Source of the DNA: Candidatus Zixiibacteriota bacterium
GTDB lineage: Bacteria; Zixibacteria; MSB-5A5; GN15; FEB-12
Direction: 5' to 3'
Length of the DNA stretch: 45,830 nucleotides
NCBI GenBank assembly: GCA_020348905.1
Contig: CP070756.1
Coordinates: forward strand, 1,706,986-1,752,815
Positions 8,538-15,694 of this stretch are shown piece after piece. The position numbers and the translations under genes are program-made. Positions within the stretch are counted from its first letter, which is position 1. Each line of letters begins with the position of its first letter. The notes below the pieces were generated by a model. The model saw only the letters and a list, made by a program, of their open reading frames with translations, had not been told where the DNA came from and did not search any database.

Positions 8538-10391
8538 ATGAGCGACTCCCTCTACAATACTGAAGCCTACGCCCGATTTCATCGTGATCTCCAGCGCCGG
8601 CTGCACGGTCCGAACATCAAAGACGTGACGCTGGATGATTTGCGCGAACCTGCCCTCAGTACCGGCACTCAGACCAAATTCGGATCCTGGGGATGGCGAT
8701 CTGCCGTTTCCAGCCGCATCGCCGAAAAAACGGTGTACCTGGGATCTGAGAGAGTCCGCGAATACCATCTCTCCGACGGCAAGAAGGGCATTATATCAAA
8801 GGCACCCGGAGAACTCGACAAGGTTCTGCATCTTATGGAAACCATGCCGTTTGTCAGATTGCGTCGTCAGATGGGTCAAAACTCCGATTACAATCCGAAA
8901 TGTAACCTCTACATGTCTGTTGCCGACCTGAAAAACTACCGCCTGGCATATATGTGGGGTAACACCCTGGGGCCGGTGACCAAAGATCCGGGGCCTGAAT
9001 TCACGCTTATCCACATCCCCGAAGAACATCACATCCGTCAGCAGGCACTGATGTTGCCGGATTACCTTACTACCCTTGTTCTCGGTTCTGACTACATGGG
9101 CGAAGATAAAAAGGGATTCTTGAGAAAGGGTATGTTTGCGGCCGACGCCCAGGGTATGCTGGGATTGCATGCCGGGACAAAAATAGTAATTATCCGCGAC
9201 CCGAAGACGAACAAGCTCAAGAAATACGGAGTATTTCTTTTTGGCCTGTCGGCCACCGGCAAGAGCACCTGGTCCTGCCATCAACTCGGACTGGATTGGG
9301 GCAAAGGTGAACGCACCCTGGTTTGCCAGGACGACATCTGTTTTCTCAAAAGTGACGGGTCGGCGCTTGGTTCCGAGGCCAACTTCTTCGTAAAAACCGA
9401 TGTCGACAAGAAGCTTCAGGAAGCGATGTACAACTCGCTGGTTCATCGAAGTGCCCTGTACGAGAACGTCATGATTAATGCTGACGGCCGTCCGGACTTT
9501 CTCGATGAGAACCTGTGCGGTAACGGTCGGGCGGTGGTGATGAAGAAACAGCTTAAAATAAGGCGGGGCCGCGGGCCATTCTCGATGAAAAACATCTGGT
9601 ACCCATCGTACGACTTACCACCGCTGGACGAGCTGGATGGGATGGTTTTTGCCTTCATTACGCGGCGCAACACGATCATGCAGTTTTCACAACGCCTTAG
9701 CCCGATGCAGGCGGTGCTGGCGTACCTCTGGGGTGAGTCAAGCCACAGTTACGCCTCCAATCCAGCCAAGGCGGGAGAGTCGGTTCGCACGGTTGGTACC
9801 GACCCATTCATTGTGGGCTCGAGAGCCGCCAAGGTGAACCATTTCCACCGAATTATCATGGAGCTGGTCGATAATTATCCCGGCAAGGTATTTTTCTACC
9901 AGTACAACACGGGAGGCATGGGTGAGATTATCGAGACCGGAAACAAGGGAACAGCCAAAAAGGTGATCCGCAAGACCGAACGCGTGCCCATTGAAACAAT
10001 GGCGGCTATCCAGCGAGGAGACCTGCGGCAAACCAACCGGTATGCGGAGAGTTTTCTGGGCACCGAAGTCATAGTTTCGGCTGAAGGGGCTGACCTGAGT
10101 GCATATTCTCCAGAACGGTATTACTCAAAGGACCAGATCGACCACTACCTTCGGGACCTGGTTGACGGCCGTCGCAAGTTCACCGAGAAGGTGGCTGAAG
10201 AGGGGTTGACGCCTGAGATCATGCGCGAGGCGGAAAAGTCGTATACCATTGCTCCCGAGAAGGACGCCAAGGTTTATATGTCGGCAAAGAAGGAACAAGT
10301 TCCTCCGCCAAAAGATAAGCCGGTAGCCAAGCTCACCGACTGGAAACCCAACCCACGGCTGGTACGCGACCGGGGATGGCGATACGGCTAA
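8538..10391 (+). CDS. pckA: divergent ATP-type phosphoenolpyruvate carboxykinase
   Basis: PEPCK converts oxaloacetate plus nucleotide triphosphate to PEP and CO2. At 617 residues this protein is longer than the usual 520-540. Recognisable sites are the paired lysines in LGSDYMGEDKKG, a histidine in GLHAGTK where typical enzymes have MHCSAN, an intact P-loop GLSATGKST (236-244), the metal-binding aspartates in CQDDICF, and ENV downstream. Other parts diverge: where E. coli PckA has the substrate-contacting arginine in NTRVSYP, this protein reads KNIWYP. The family is clear, but the exact reaction or nucleotide preference is less certain than for a standard PckA. The neighbouring aminotransferase and Ndk genes support a gluconeogenic role. 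Confidence 0.8.
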   Translation: MSDSLYNTEAYARFHRDLQRRLHGPNIKDVTLDDLREPALSTGTQTKFGSWGWRSAVSSRIAEKTVYLGSERVREYHLSDGKKGIISKAPGELDKVLHLMETMPFVRLRRQMGQNSDYNPKCNLYMSVADLKNYRLAYMWGNTLGPVTKDPGPEFTLIHIPEEHHIRQQALMLPDYLTTLVLGSDYMGEDKKGFLRKGMFAADAQGMLGLHAGTKIVIIRDPKTNKLKKYGVFLFGLSATGKSTWSCHQLGLDWGKGERTLVCQDDICFLKSDGSALGSEANFFVKTDVDKKLQEAMYNSLVHRSALYENVMINADGRPDFLDENLCGNGRAVVMKKQLKIRRGRGPFSMKNIWYPSYDLPPLDELDGMVFAFITRRNTIMQFSQRLSPMQAVLAYLWGESSHSYASNPAKAGESVRTVGTDPFIVGSRAAKVNHFHRIIMELVDNYPGKVFFYQYNTGGMGEIIETGNKGTAKKVIRKTERVPIETMAAIQRGDLRQTNRYAESFLGTEVIVSAEGADLSAYSPERYYSKDQIDHYLRDLVDGRRKFTEKVAEEGLTPEIMREAEKSYTIAPEKDAKVYMSAKKEQVPPPKDKPVAKLTDWKPNPRLVRDRGWRYG

Positions 10392-10424
10392 GGCATCTAT
10401 AGCCCGGTCTGACAGGAGAGTGCG

Positions 10425-10742
10425 ATGCCCACTTACCAGTATAGATGCAGCGACTGTGATCATGAGTTCGAGGAATTCCAGGCCATAAGCGATCCACCAA
10501 TCACAATCTGTCCTTCATGCAACGGCAAAACCGAGCGTGTAATCAGCGGCGGGGCCGGGCTTATTTTTAAAGGGAGCGGCTTCTATATTACCGACTACCG
10601 GAGCAAGGACTACAAGGCCCAGGCAGACAAAGACCGAGCCGCGGGCACAAAGACCCCCGACAAAAAGCCTTCTGACAGCAAAGCACCGGAAAGCAAAAAA
10701 TCGAGCGGCCCGGCAGAGTCCGCAAAGAAGTCGGACAAATAG
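10425..10742 (+). CDS. FmdB-family zinc-ribbon protein
   Basis: This 105-residue protein starts MPTYQYRCSDCDHEFEEFQ and continues with TICPSCNGKTERVISGGAG. That is the CxxC...CxxC zinc ribbon of the FmdB (CxxC_CxxC_SSSS) family of putative regulatory proteins. The N-terminal 60 residues are the domain. The remaining 40 are a Lys/Ser/Ala/Pro-rich, probably disordered tail. The molecular role of the family is not settled. It is co-directional with pckA (33 bases upstream) and the glcD-like gene (24 bases downstream). The start has a GGAGAG ribosome site. Confidence 0.85.
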   Translation: MPTYQYRCSDCDHEFEEFQAISDPPITICPSCNGKTERVISGGAGLIFKGSGFYITDYRSKDYKAQADKDRAAGTKTPDKKPSDSKAPESKKSSGPAESAKKSDK

Positions 10743-10766
10743 ATAAAGGTTATCTTTACGAGGCAA

Positions 10767-12131
10767 ATGGACGTGACCTCTCCCCCATTCGAAAGACTGG
10801 CAGATCGGTTGCCGAACCCGGAAAATCTGGTGACCGATTTCTCCGAATTTCAACAGTATCTTTACGATGCCACCGATGAAAAAGGGCGTCCTTCAGCGCT
10901 CGTGTTCGCCACCTGTGACGCCGATGTCGTGGAGACCGCCAGGTTCTGCCAAGAGCACCGGGTCGCGCTGGTACCGAGGGGTGCGGGGACGGGTCTGTCA
11001 GGGGGTTGTGTTCCGTCTGAGGGTAGTGTGGTTCTCTCCACCGAACGCATGAAGAAGCTCGAAATCGATGTGGCCCGGAAGGTAGCAAGGGTCGGTCCCG
11101 GTGTCATAACCAAGGATTTGCAGGACGAGGCAGAAAAGCACGGTCTGACCTATCCGCCGGACCCGGCCAGCTATGACGAATCAACCCTGGGGGGTAACGT
11201 TGCGGAAAACGCCGGTGGACTTCGGTGCCTGCGGTTTGGGGTCACGCGCGACTATGTGATCGGCCTGAAGGCAGTGACCATGGCCGGTGAGACTATGGAA
11301 ACGGGAATCTACTGTGAAACGGGCGGCTTCGGTTTCGAGGGTCTTTTCATCGGCGCTGAAGGTACCCTGGTCATTATAACCGAGATCGCTGTGCGTTTGA
11401 CGGACATTCCAGGCACTGGTGACACCATACTGGCGGCATTTGATGATCCAAAGGACGCGGCCCAAACTGTAAGCGATATTACCAAGGCCGGAATTACTCC
11501 CACTGTTATGGAATACCTCGACGGTGACGCAGCCGACTGTTCCAACCGGTATGAGAAAACAGAGGGACTCGACGACGTGGCGGCCATCCTGCTGTTCGAG
11601 ACACCGGCAGAAGACCGGGTCGGTTGTTCGAGGACGATCGAATCGTTTTGCCGGAAGAACCAGTGCTCGTATATTCGCGTTGAGAATGATGCGAAGAAGG
11701 CTGAGCATCTTTGGAGAGTACGGCGCAACCTGAGCAAGGCCGTGAAAGAACTCGCCAGTGTGCGTATTTCCGAGGACGTGGCGGTTCCAAACTCTAAGTT
11801 CCCTATTCTGGTCGAATTTGTCGCCTATCTGAATCGCAGCAGCCCGCTCAGAATTAACGCCTTCGGGCACGCCGGCGACGGTAACTTGCACGTGAATTTC
11901 CTTTCCCTGACCGGCGACCCTGATGACAGCAGGCTGATGGAGGCGGGCATTGAGCAGCTTCTGAGAAAAACAGTCGAGTTGGGGGGTACCCTGTCGGGCG
12001 AACACGGAATAGGTCTTGCCAAACGGCGTTTTCTGGGGTTGGAGTTCGATCCGGCGACAATATCGTATATGAAGGGAGTCAAGGCGGTTTTCGACCCGGG
12101 CGGGCTGCTCAATCCCGGGAAAATTTTCTGA
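10767..12131 (+). CDS. FAD-linked oxidase, GlcD / D-lactate dehydrogenase type
   Basis: This 454-residue flavoprotein is of the FAD-binding type 4 family. The PP-loop region reads VPRGAGTGLSGG near residue 75, followed by DPASYDESTLGGNVAENAGG near 140. The C-terminal FAD-oxidase domain contains NAFGHAGDGNLHVNFL and ends with SGEHGIGLAKRRF and LLNPGKIF. The family oxidises 2-hydroxy acids such as glycolate or D-lactate. No iron-sulfur GlcF or GlcE partner is next to it and no cysteine cluster is seen inside it, so the electron acceptor is unknown. The ATG follows ACGAGG. It is the last gene of the operon that begins with flotillin. Confidence 0.87.
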   Translation: MDVTSPPFERLADRLPNPENLVTDFSEFQQYLYDATDEKGRPSALVFATCDADVVETARFCQEHRVALVPRGAGTGLSGGCVPSEGSVVLSTERMKKLEIDVARKVARVGPGVITKDLQDEAEKHGLTYPPDPASYDESTLGGNVAENAGGLRCLRFGVTRDYVIGLKAVTMAGETMETGIYCETGGFGFEGLFIGAEGTLVIITEIAVRLTDIPGTGDTILAAFDDPKDAAQTVSDITKAGITPTVMEYLDGDAADCSNRYEKTEGLDDVAAILLFETPAEDRVGCSRTIESFCRKNQCSYIRVENDAKKAEHLWRVRRNLSKAVKELASVRISEDVAVPNSKFPILVEFVAYLNRSSPLRINAFGHAGDGNLHVNFLSLTGDPDDSRLMEAGIEQLLRKTVELGGTLSGEHGIGLAKRRFLGLEFDPATISYMKGVKAVFDPGGLLNPGKIF

Positions 12132-12135
12132 AAAG

Positions 12136-12161
12136 CCAAAAAATCTTGATTCATTTTGGCC
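12136..12161 (+). repeat. short inverted repeat downstream of the GlcD-type gene
   Basis: GCCAAAA (12136-12142) and TTTTGGC (12155-12161) form a 7-bp stem with a 12-base loop, four bases after the stop codon. It lacks a following U-run, so it is at best a weak terminator or an RNA 3' end stabiliser. Confidence 0.35.
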
Positions 12162-12169
12162 TCCCCCAC

Positions 12170-12198
12170 TTGACAAGCCTGCGAAGAGATAGTAATAT
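12170..12198 (+). promoter_or_regulatory. citrate synthase promoter
   Basis: TTGACA is followed after 17 bases by TAATAT (12193-12198), one of the best promoters in the window. The start should lie near 12205, giving a leader of about 80 bases before gltA. The -35 position may be off by one base. Confidence 0.7.
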
Positions 12199-12205
12199 AT
12201 GCGAC

Positions 12206-12225
12206 AATGTGAAATGTTTCACATT
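12206..12225. promoter_or_regulatory. operator at the gltA start site, CRP/FNR-type palindrome
   Basis: This is a perfect inverted repeat with 9-base arms, AATGTGAAA (12206-12214) and TTTCACATT (12217-12225). Its core, 12208-12223, is TGTGA-AATGTT-TCACA, an exact CRP consensus. It lies at about +1 to +20 of the inferred transcript, where a bound protein would be expected to block transcription. An alternative is another regulator that binds this palindrome. Confidence 0.6.
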
Positions 12226-12285
12226 ATTTGACAGAGGCAATCAGACACAACCAAATAACTAACGGACAAAGTAAAGGAGTCAGAC

Positions 12286-13566
12286 ATGGCCAAAACATTA
12301 AAAGAAAAACTGGCCGGGCTTATCCCCAAACTCCGCGAAGAAAGAACTGCGATACTGAAGGGACATGGCGACAAGGTTATCTCCGAGGTATCAGTGGCTC
12401 AGGCTTTCGGCGGCATGCGCGGTGTAAAGGGAATGATTTGTGACACCTCCGTCGTTGAACCGGACAAGGGCCTGATTATCCGCGGTAAGCCGATTCTTGA
12501 TATTCAGGATAAGCTGCCCGAGGAAATTTTCTGGTTGTTGATCACAGGTGACCTTCCGTCAGCCGACGAACTGGCCCTGTTTCAGAAGGAATTGAAGGAT
12601 CGTGGCGAAGTACCGAAGTACATCTGGAAAGTTCTGAAAGCCATGCCGAAGACTTCCCATCCGATGGCGATGCTTGACACCGCTATCCTGGCGATGGAGA
12701 ACGAGTCTGCCTTCCGCAAACGCTACAATGAAGGCATGACCAAGCAGGAGTACTGGGAGCCGGCCCTGGAAGACGCGATGAAGATCATCGGCACCATCCA
12801 CACCATTGCTGCCGGCGTATATCGCATCAAGTACAAGAAGGGTGATCTTATTGAGCCGTCCAAGAAGCTCGACTGGGGCGCTGACTATGCCAAGATGATG
12901 GGTCTTCCGCCGCGCAAAGGTCAGAATTACGAGATGATGCGTTTGTATCTGACACTTCACACTGACCATGAAGGTGGCAACGTTTCCGCCAACACCTGTC
13001 ATACGGTTGGTTCCGCGCTTTCGGATCCGTTCTACGCCGTATCGGCCGGTTTGAACGGTTTGGCAGGCCCGCTGCACGGACTGGCCAACCAGGAGTGTCT
13101 GAACTGGATTCTGCAGACCATGGAGAAGTTCGGCGGCGTTCCGACTGAAAAGCAGATTGAAGACTACGCCTGGGAGACGCTGAACGGTGGTAAGGTGATT
13201 CCGGGTTACGGTCACGCTGTGCTTCGTGTCACCGATCCGCGCTTTGTGGCGTTCAATGGATTCGGCAAGAAGTATCTTAGCAATAATCCGGTGTTCATGA
13301 CGGTCGACCGTGTATTCAATATCGTACCGAAGGTTCTCCAGGCTCACGGCAAGGCCAAGAACCCGTGGCCGAACGTTGATGCCGGTTCCGGCGCACTGCT
13401 TTACGAAGCGGGCATCAAGGAATTCGAGTATTACACGGTTCTGTTCTCAGTGTCGCGTTCGATGGGCATGCTTTCTCAGCTGGTGCTCAACCGCGCGCTG
13501 GGTACGGCAATCACGCGTCCGAAATCTGTCAGTACCGATTGGATCAAGGGGCAGATCGCGGGCTGA
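12286..13566 (+). CDS. gltA: citrate synthase, eukaryotic-like type
   Basis: This enzyme condenses acetyl-CoA and oxaloacetate to citrate at the entry of the TCA cycle. The 426-residue sequence shows AFGGMRGVKGMICDTSVVEP early, then HTDHEGGNVSANTCHTVGSA and GLAGPLHGLANQE with H264, GYGHAVLRVTDPR with H310, and PNVDAGSG with D365. These are the three catalytic residues of the family. The wording of these motifs is closer to the eukaryotic/mitochondrial-like class than to the E. coli allosteric class. AAAGGAG lies six bases before the ATG. It is a single-gene unit with its own promoter, operator and terminator. Confidence 0.95.
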   Translation: MAKTLKEKLAGLIPKLREERTAILKGHGDKVISEVSVAQAFGGMRGVKGMICDTSVVEPDKGLIIRGKPILDIQDKLPEEIFWLLITGDLPSADELALFQKELKDRGEVPKYIWKVLKAMPKTSHPMAMLDTAILAMENESAFRKRYNEGMTKQEYWEPALEDAMKIIGTIHTIAAGVYRIKYKKGDLIEPSKKLDWGADYAKMMGLPPRKGQNYEMMRLYLTLHTDHEGGNVSANTCHTVGSALSDPFYAVSAGLNGLAGPLHGLANQECLNWILQTMEKFGGVPTEKQIEDYAWETLNGGKVIPGYGHAVLRVTDPRFVAFNGFGKKYLSNNPVFMTVDRVFNIVPKVLQAHGKAKNPWPNVDAGSGALLYEAGIKEFEYYTVLFSVSRSMGMLSQLVLNRALGTAITRPKSVSTDWIKGQIAG

Positions 13567-13586
13567 TAACGATTCGAATAGACACA

Positions 13587-13616
13587 AAAACGGCTCCACA
13601 ACGGGGCCGTTTTTTT
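13587..13616. terminator. bidirectional terminator between gltA and the sensor kinase
   Basis: AAAACGGCTCC (13587-13597) pairs with GGGGCCGTTTT (13603-13614 region) over a five-base loop, an 11-bp stem including one G-T pair. It is followed by a T-run in the plus direction and preceded by an A-run that serves the minus strand. Confidence 0.85.
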
Positions 13617-13627
13617 ATATCTGAAAA

Positions 13628-15652
13628 CTACGAAAGGGGCAAGTTGATAATGAACTCGGCGCCGCCGAGTCTGCTGTCTTCGATTCGCACGTCGCCACCG
13701 AGGTCGCTGATAATCTTATACACCGTCGGCAAGCCAAGACCGGTACCGCTGCCTTTGGTGGTATAGAAAGGTGTGAAGATTTTGTCCCGAACGTCTCTGG
13801 CAATTCCGGGACCGCTGTCGCCAAAGCGAAGCTGAGCTTCCCTGTCAGCCCTCGTGCCGGTTATGGAGATCTTCCCCGCCTTACCTTCGAGAGCCTCCTT
13901 GGCGTTGTTGAAGAGATTGGACAGGACCTGTTTGAGACTATCCGAGTCGGCGAGTACCTCAAGCGACGGTTCCACATCGACATTCAGATCGATGCCGACG
14001 CTCTTCGCTTCGTATTTGACCAACTCGACGAACTCTCCCACAACGCGGCTTAAGCTGGACCTGACGGTTTTCTGGCTCTCCTCACGGGCAAGGGCAAGGA
14101 ATCTGGTGATAATTTCATTGAGGCGTTTGGTTTCAGACCTTATCTGTTCGGTGAAAGAGAGGTACTCTTCCTGGTTTGCCGAAGGCGCGAACTCCCCGGC
14201 CAGACGTTGAGCGGCGATTGAGATTGTATTCAGCGGATTTCTAATTTCGTGTGCCACACCGGCCGCCATATTGCCCATCTCCGAGAGCCGTTCCTTCCGA
14301 GCCGCTTTTCGTTCCAGTTGGCGCAGACGGGTGATATCGTAGACTACGGCCACCAAACCTGAACCGCCCCGGGAACCAGCCGTCATCTTTGATACCGCGA
14401 TGAGCAGCCACTGGCTTTCGCTACCTGCTTCAAGCCTGAACTCGCTTTCAAAGGAAGGTTCGGTCCGGGCCAGAATCGCATCAAAGGCCAGGTCCTCAAG
14501 CTTGACCAGATCATCCCATCTCGTTCCGGAAGTGGCCTGAACTCCGAGGATTCTCTCGAAGGCGTTGTTGGCCAGAATGACGGTCCCGCGGGCGTCGACG
14601 GCGGCCACTCCGATCTTCATTTCTTCAAAAATCTTATCGCTGATTGACTTTATTTCCCGGTACTGAAGATCAATTTCGCGGCGTTTTCGCCTGGTCTGGA
14701 GGTAAAGGAGTACGACCAGGACCAGAACAAACAGGGTGCCGGACAACATGATCATCTGGCGGTCGTAACCTTTCGATACGGCGGCGTAATTCTCAAGGGA
14801 GAGTCCAACCCGCAGCAAGCCGAAAGGATAGCCGACCGTAGCGAATGGACGCACCATCTCCAGAACGGGGGTTTCCTCGAACTCATACTGACGATAGCGA
14901 ATGGTATCGCTGTCGAGGGATTCCGTCAGGAACGGGTCCGATTCGATAGCCAGCAGGCTGGCGGTTCTTCGGGAGGAGAATATAATCCCCTCGGTAGACT
15001 GAAAGATGATATAGTCGACGCCGCGCTCCTGAGCCATTTTTTGAGACAGATACCCGATCTGCGTCTGACTGAGAGCATCGACATAGTAAAGGGCGTCAGC
15101 AACTACGAGAATAACGCGATCGAGGTTATTGGTAATTTCAATGTAGTAATGCACGGTTTCATCGGGGCTGTCGCCGGCGTCGAGCAGCAGGACGTAGTTG
15201 TTTTCGGGTTCTGCGATGATCTGGTTGATCTCAGCGAGCACAAATTCAGGGGGTTTTACGACCGAGCCGCGTACGAAGCCTCCAGCCACCGGCGTCGAAT
15301 CGGTGGCAAAAACGAAAATGCCGTACAGATTGTGGTCGGCCGCAAGCCGCAGGAGCCGGTCATCGTCAAATGTTTCCAGCGGTTGTTGGGCAAGGTCAAT
15401 GACCAGTTCGGAAAATCGCTTATGGACCAGATAGTCGAAGAATCGTTCCGCTTCGATAGCGCTGTTAGCAGCCTCCGTAAGTGATTCGACGAAGGCTTTA
15501 CCCTGCATGACCAGCAGCTGCATGCTATCGGACCGGCTCTCTTTTATACCGAACCAGGTAATGATGAAAACGGCGACGGCCAGGGCGATGATGATTATGG
15601 CCAGATAGCGCACTTCCACGCCGCTGGTAATGGCTTCCGATGGCTTCGACAT
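13628..15652 (-). CDS. membrane sensor histidine kinase with extracytoplasmic sensor and PAS domain
   Basis: This protein has about 674 residues. It has a membrane segment at about 15-35, an extracytoplasmic region of roughly 290 residues, and a second membrane segment ending in LVLVVLLYLQTRRKRRE. A PAS domain follows (about 360-470: GVAAVDARGTVILANNAFERI). The kinase core is intact: H-box GVAHEIRNPLNTISIA, N-box NLFNNAKEAL, DSGPGI, and GTGLGLPTVYKI near the C-terminus. It should autophosphorylate and signal to a response regulator that is not adjacent. A TTG at 15676 would add eight residues. Neither start has a good Shine-Dalgarno, and I prefer the ATG. It follows the other kinase by 42 bases and ends at the shared terminator. 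Confidence 0.88.
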   Translation of the reverse strand: MSKPSEAITSGVEVRYLAIIIIALAVAVFIITWFGIKESRSDSMQLLVMQGKAFVESLTEAANSAIEAERFFDYLVHKRFSELVIDLAQQPLETFDDDRLLRLAADHNLYGIFVFATDSTPVAGGFVRGSVVKPPEFVLAEINQIIAEPENNYVLLLDAGDSPDETVHYYIEITNNLDRVILVVADALYYVDALSQTQIGYLSQKMAQERGVDYIIFQSTEGIIFSSRRTASLLAIESDPFLTESLDSDTIRYRQYEFEETPVLEMVRPFATVGYPFGLLRVGLSLENYAAVSKGYDRQMIMLSGTLFVLVLVVLLYLQTRRKRREIDLQYREIKSISDKIFEEMKIGVAAVDARGTVILANNAFERILGVQATSGTRWDDLVKLEDLAFDAILARTEPSFESEFRLEAGSESQWLLIAVSKMTAGSRGGSGLVAVVYDITRLRQLERKAARKERLSEMGNMAAGVAHEIRNPLNTISIAAQRLAGEFAPSANQEEYLSFTEQIRSETKRLNEIITRFLALAREESQKTVRSSLSRVVGEFVELVKYEAKSVGIDLNVDVEPSLEVLADSDSLKQVLSNLFNNAKEALEGKAGKISITGTRADREAQLRFGDSGPGIARDVRDKIFTPFYTTKGSGTGLGLPTVYKIISDLGGDVRIEDSRLGGAEFIINLPLS

Positions 15653-15694
15653 ATGGGAAAAGTATTTTTCACACAAACGACAGGCAAGTAAAAG

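Noticed and set aside
12228..12443. 71-codon frame overlapping the gltA leader and start
   Set aside because: It begins at a TTG without a ribosome site and overlaps citrate synthase in another frame.
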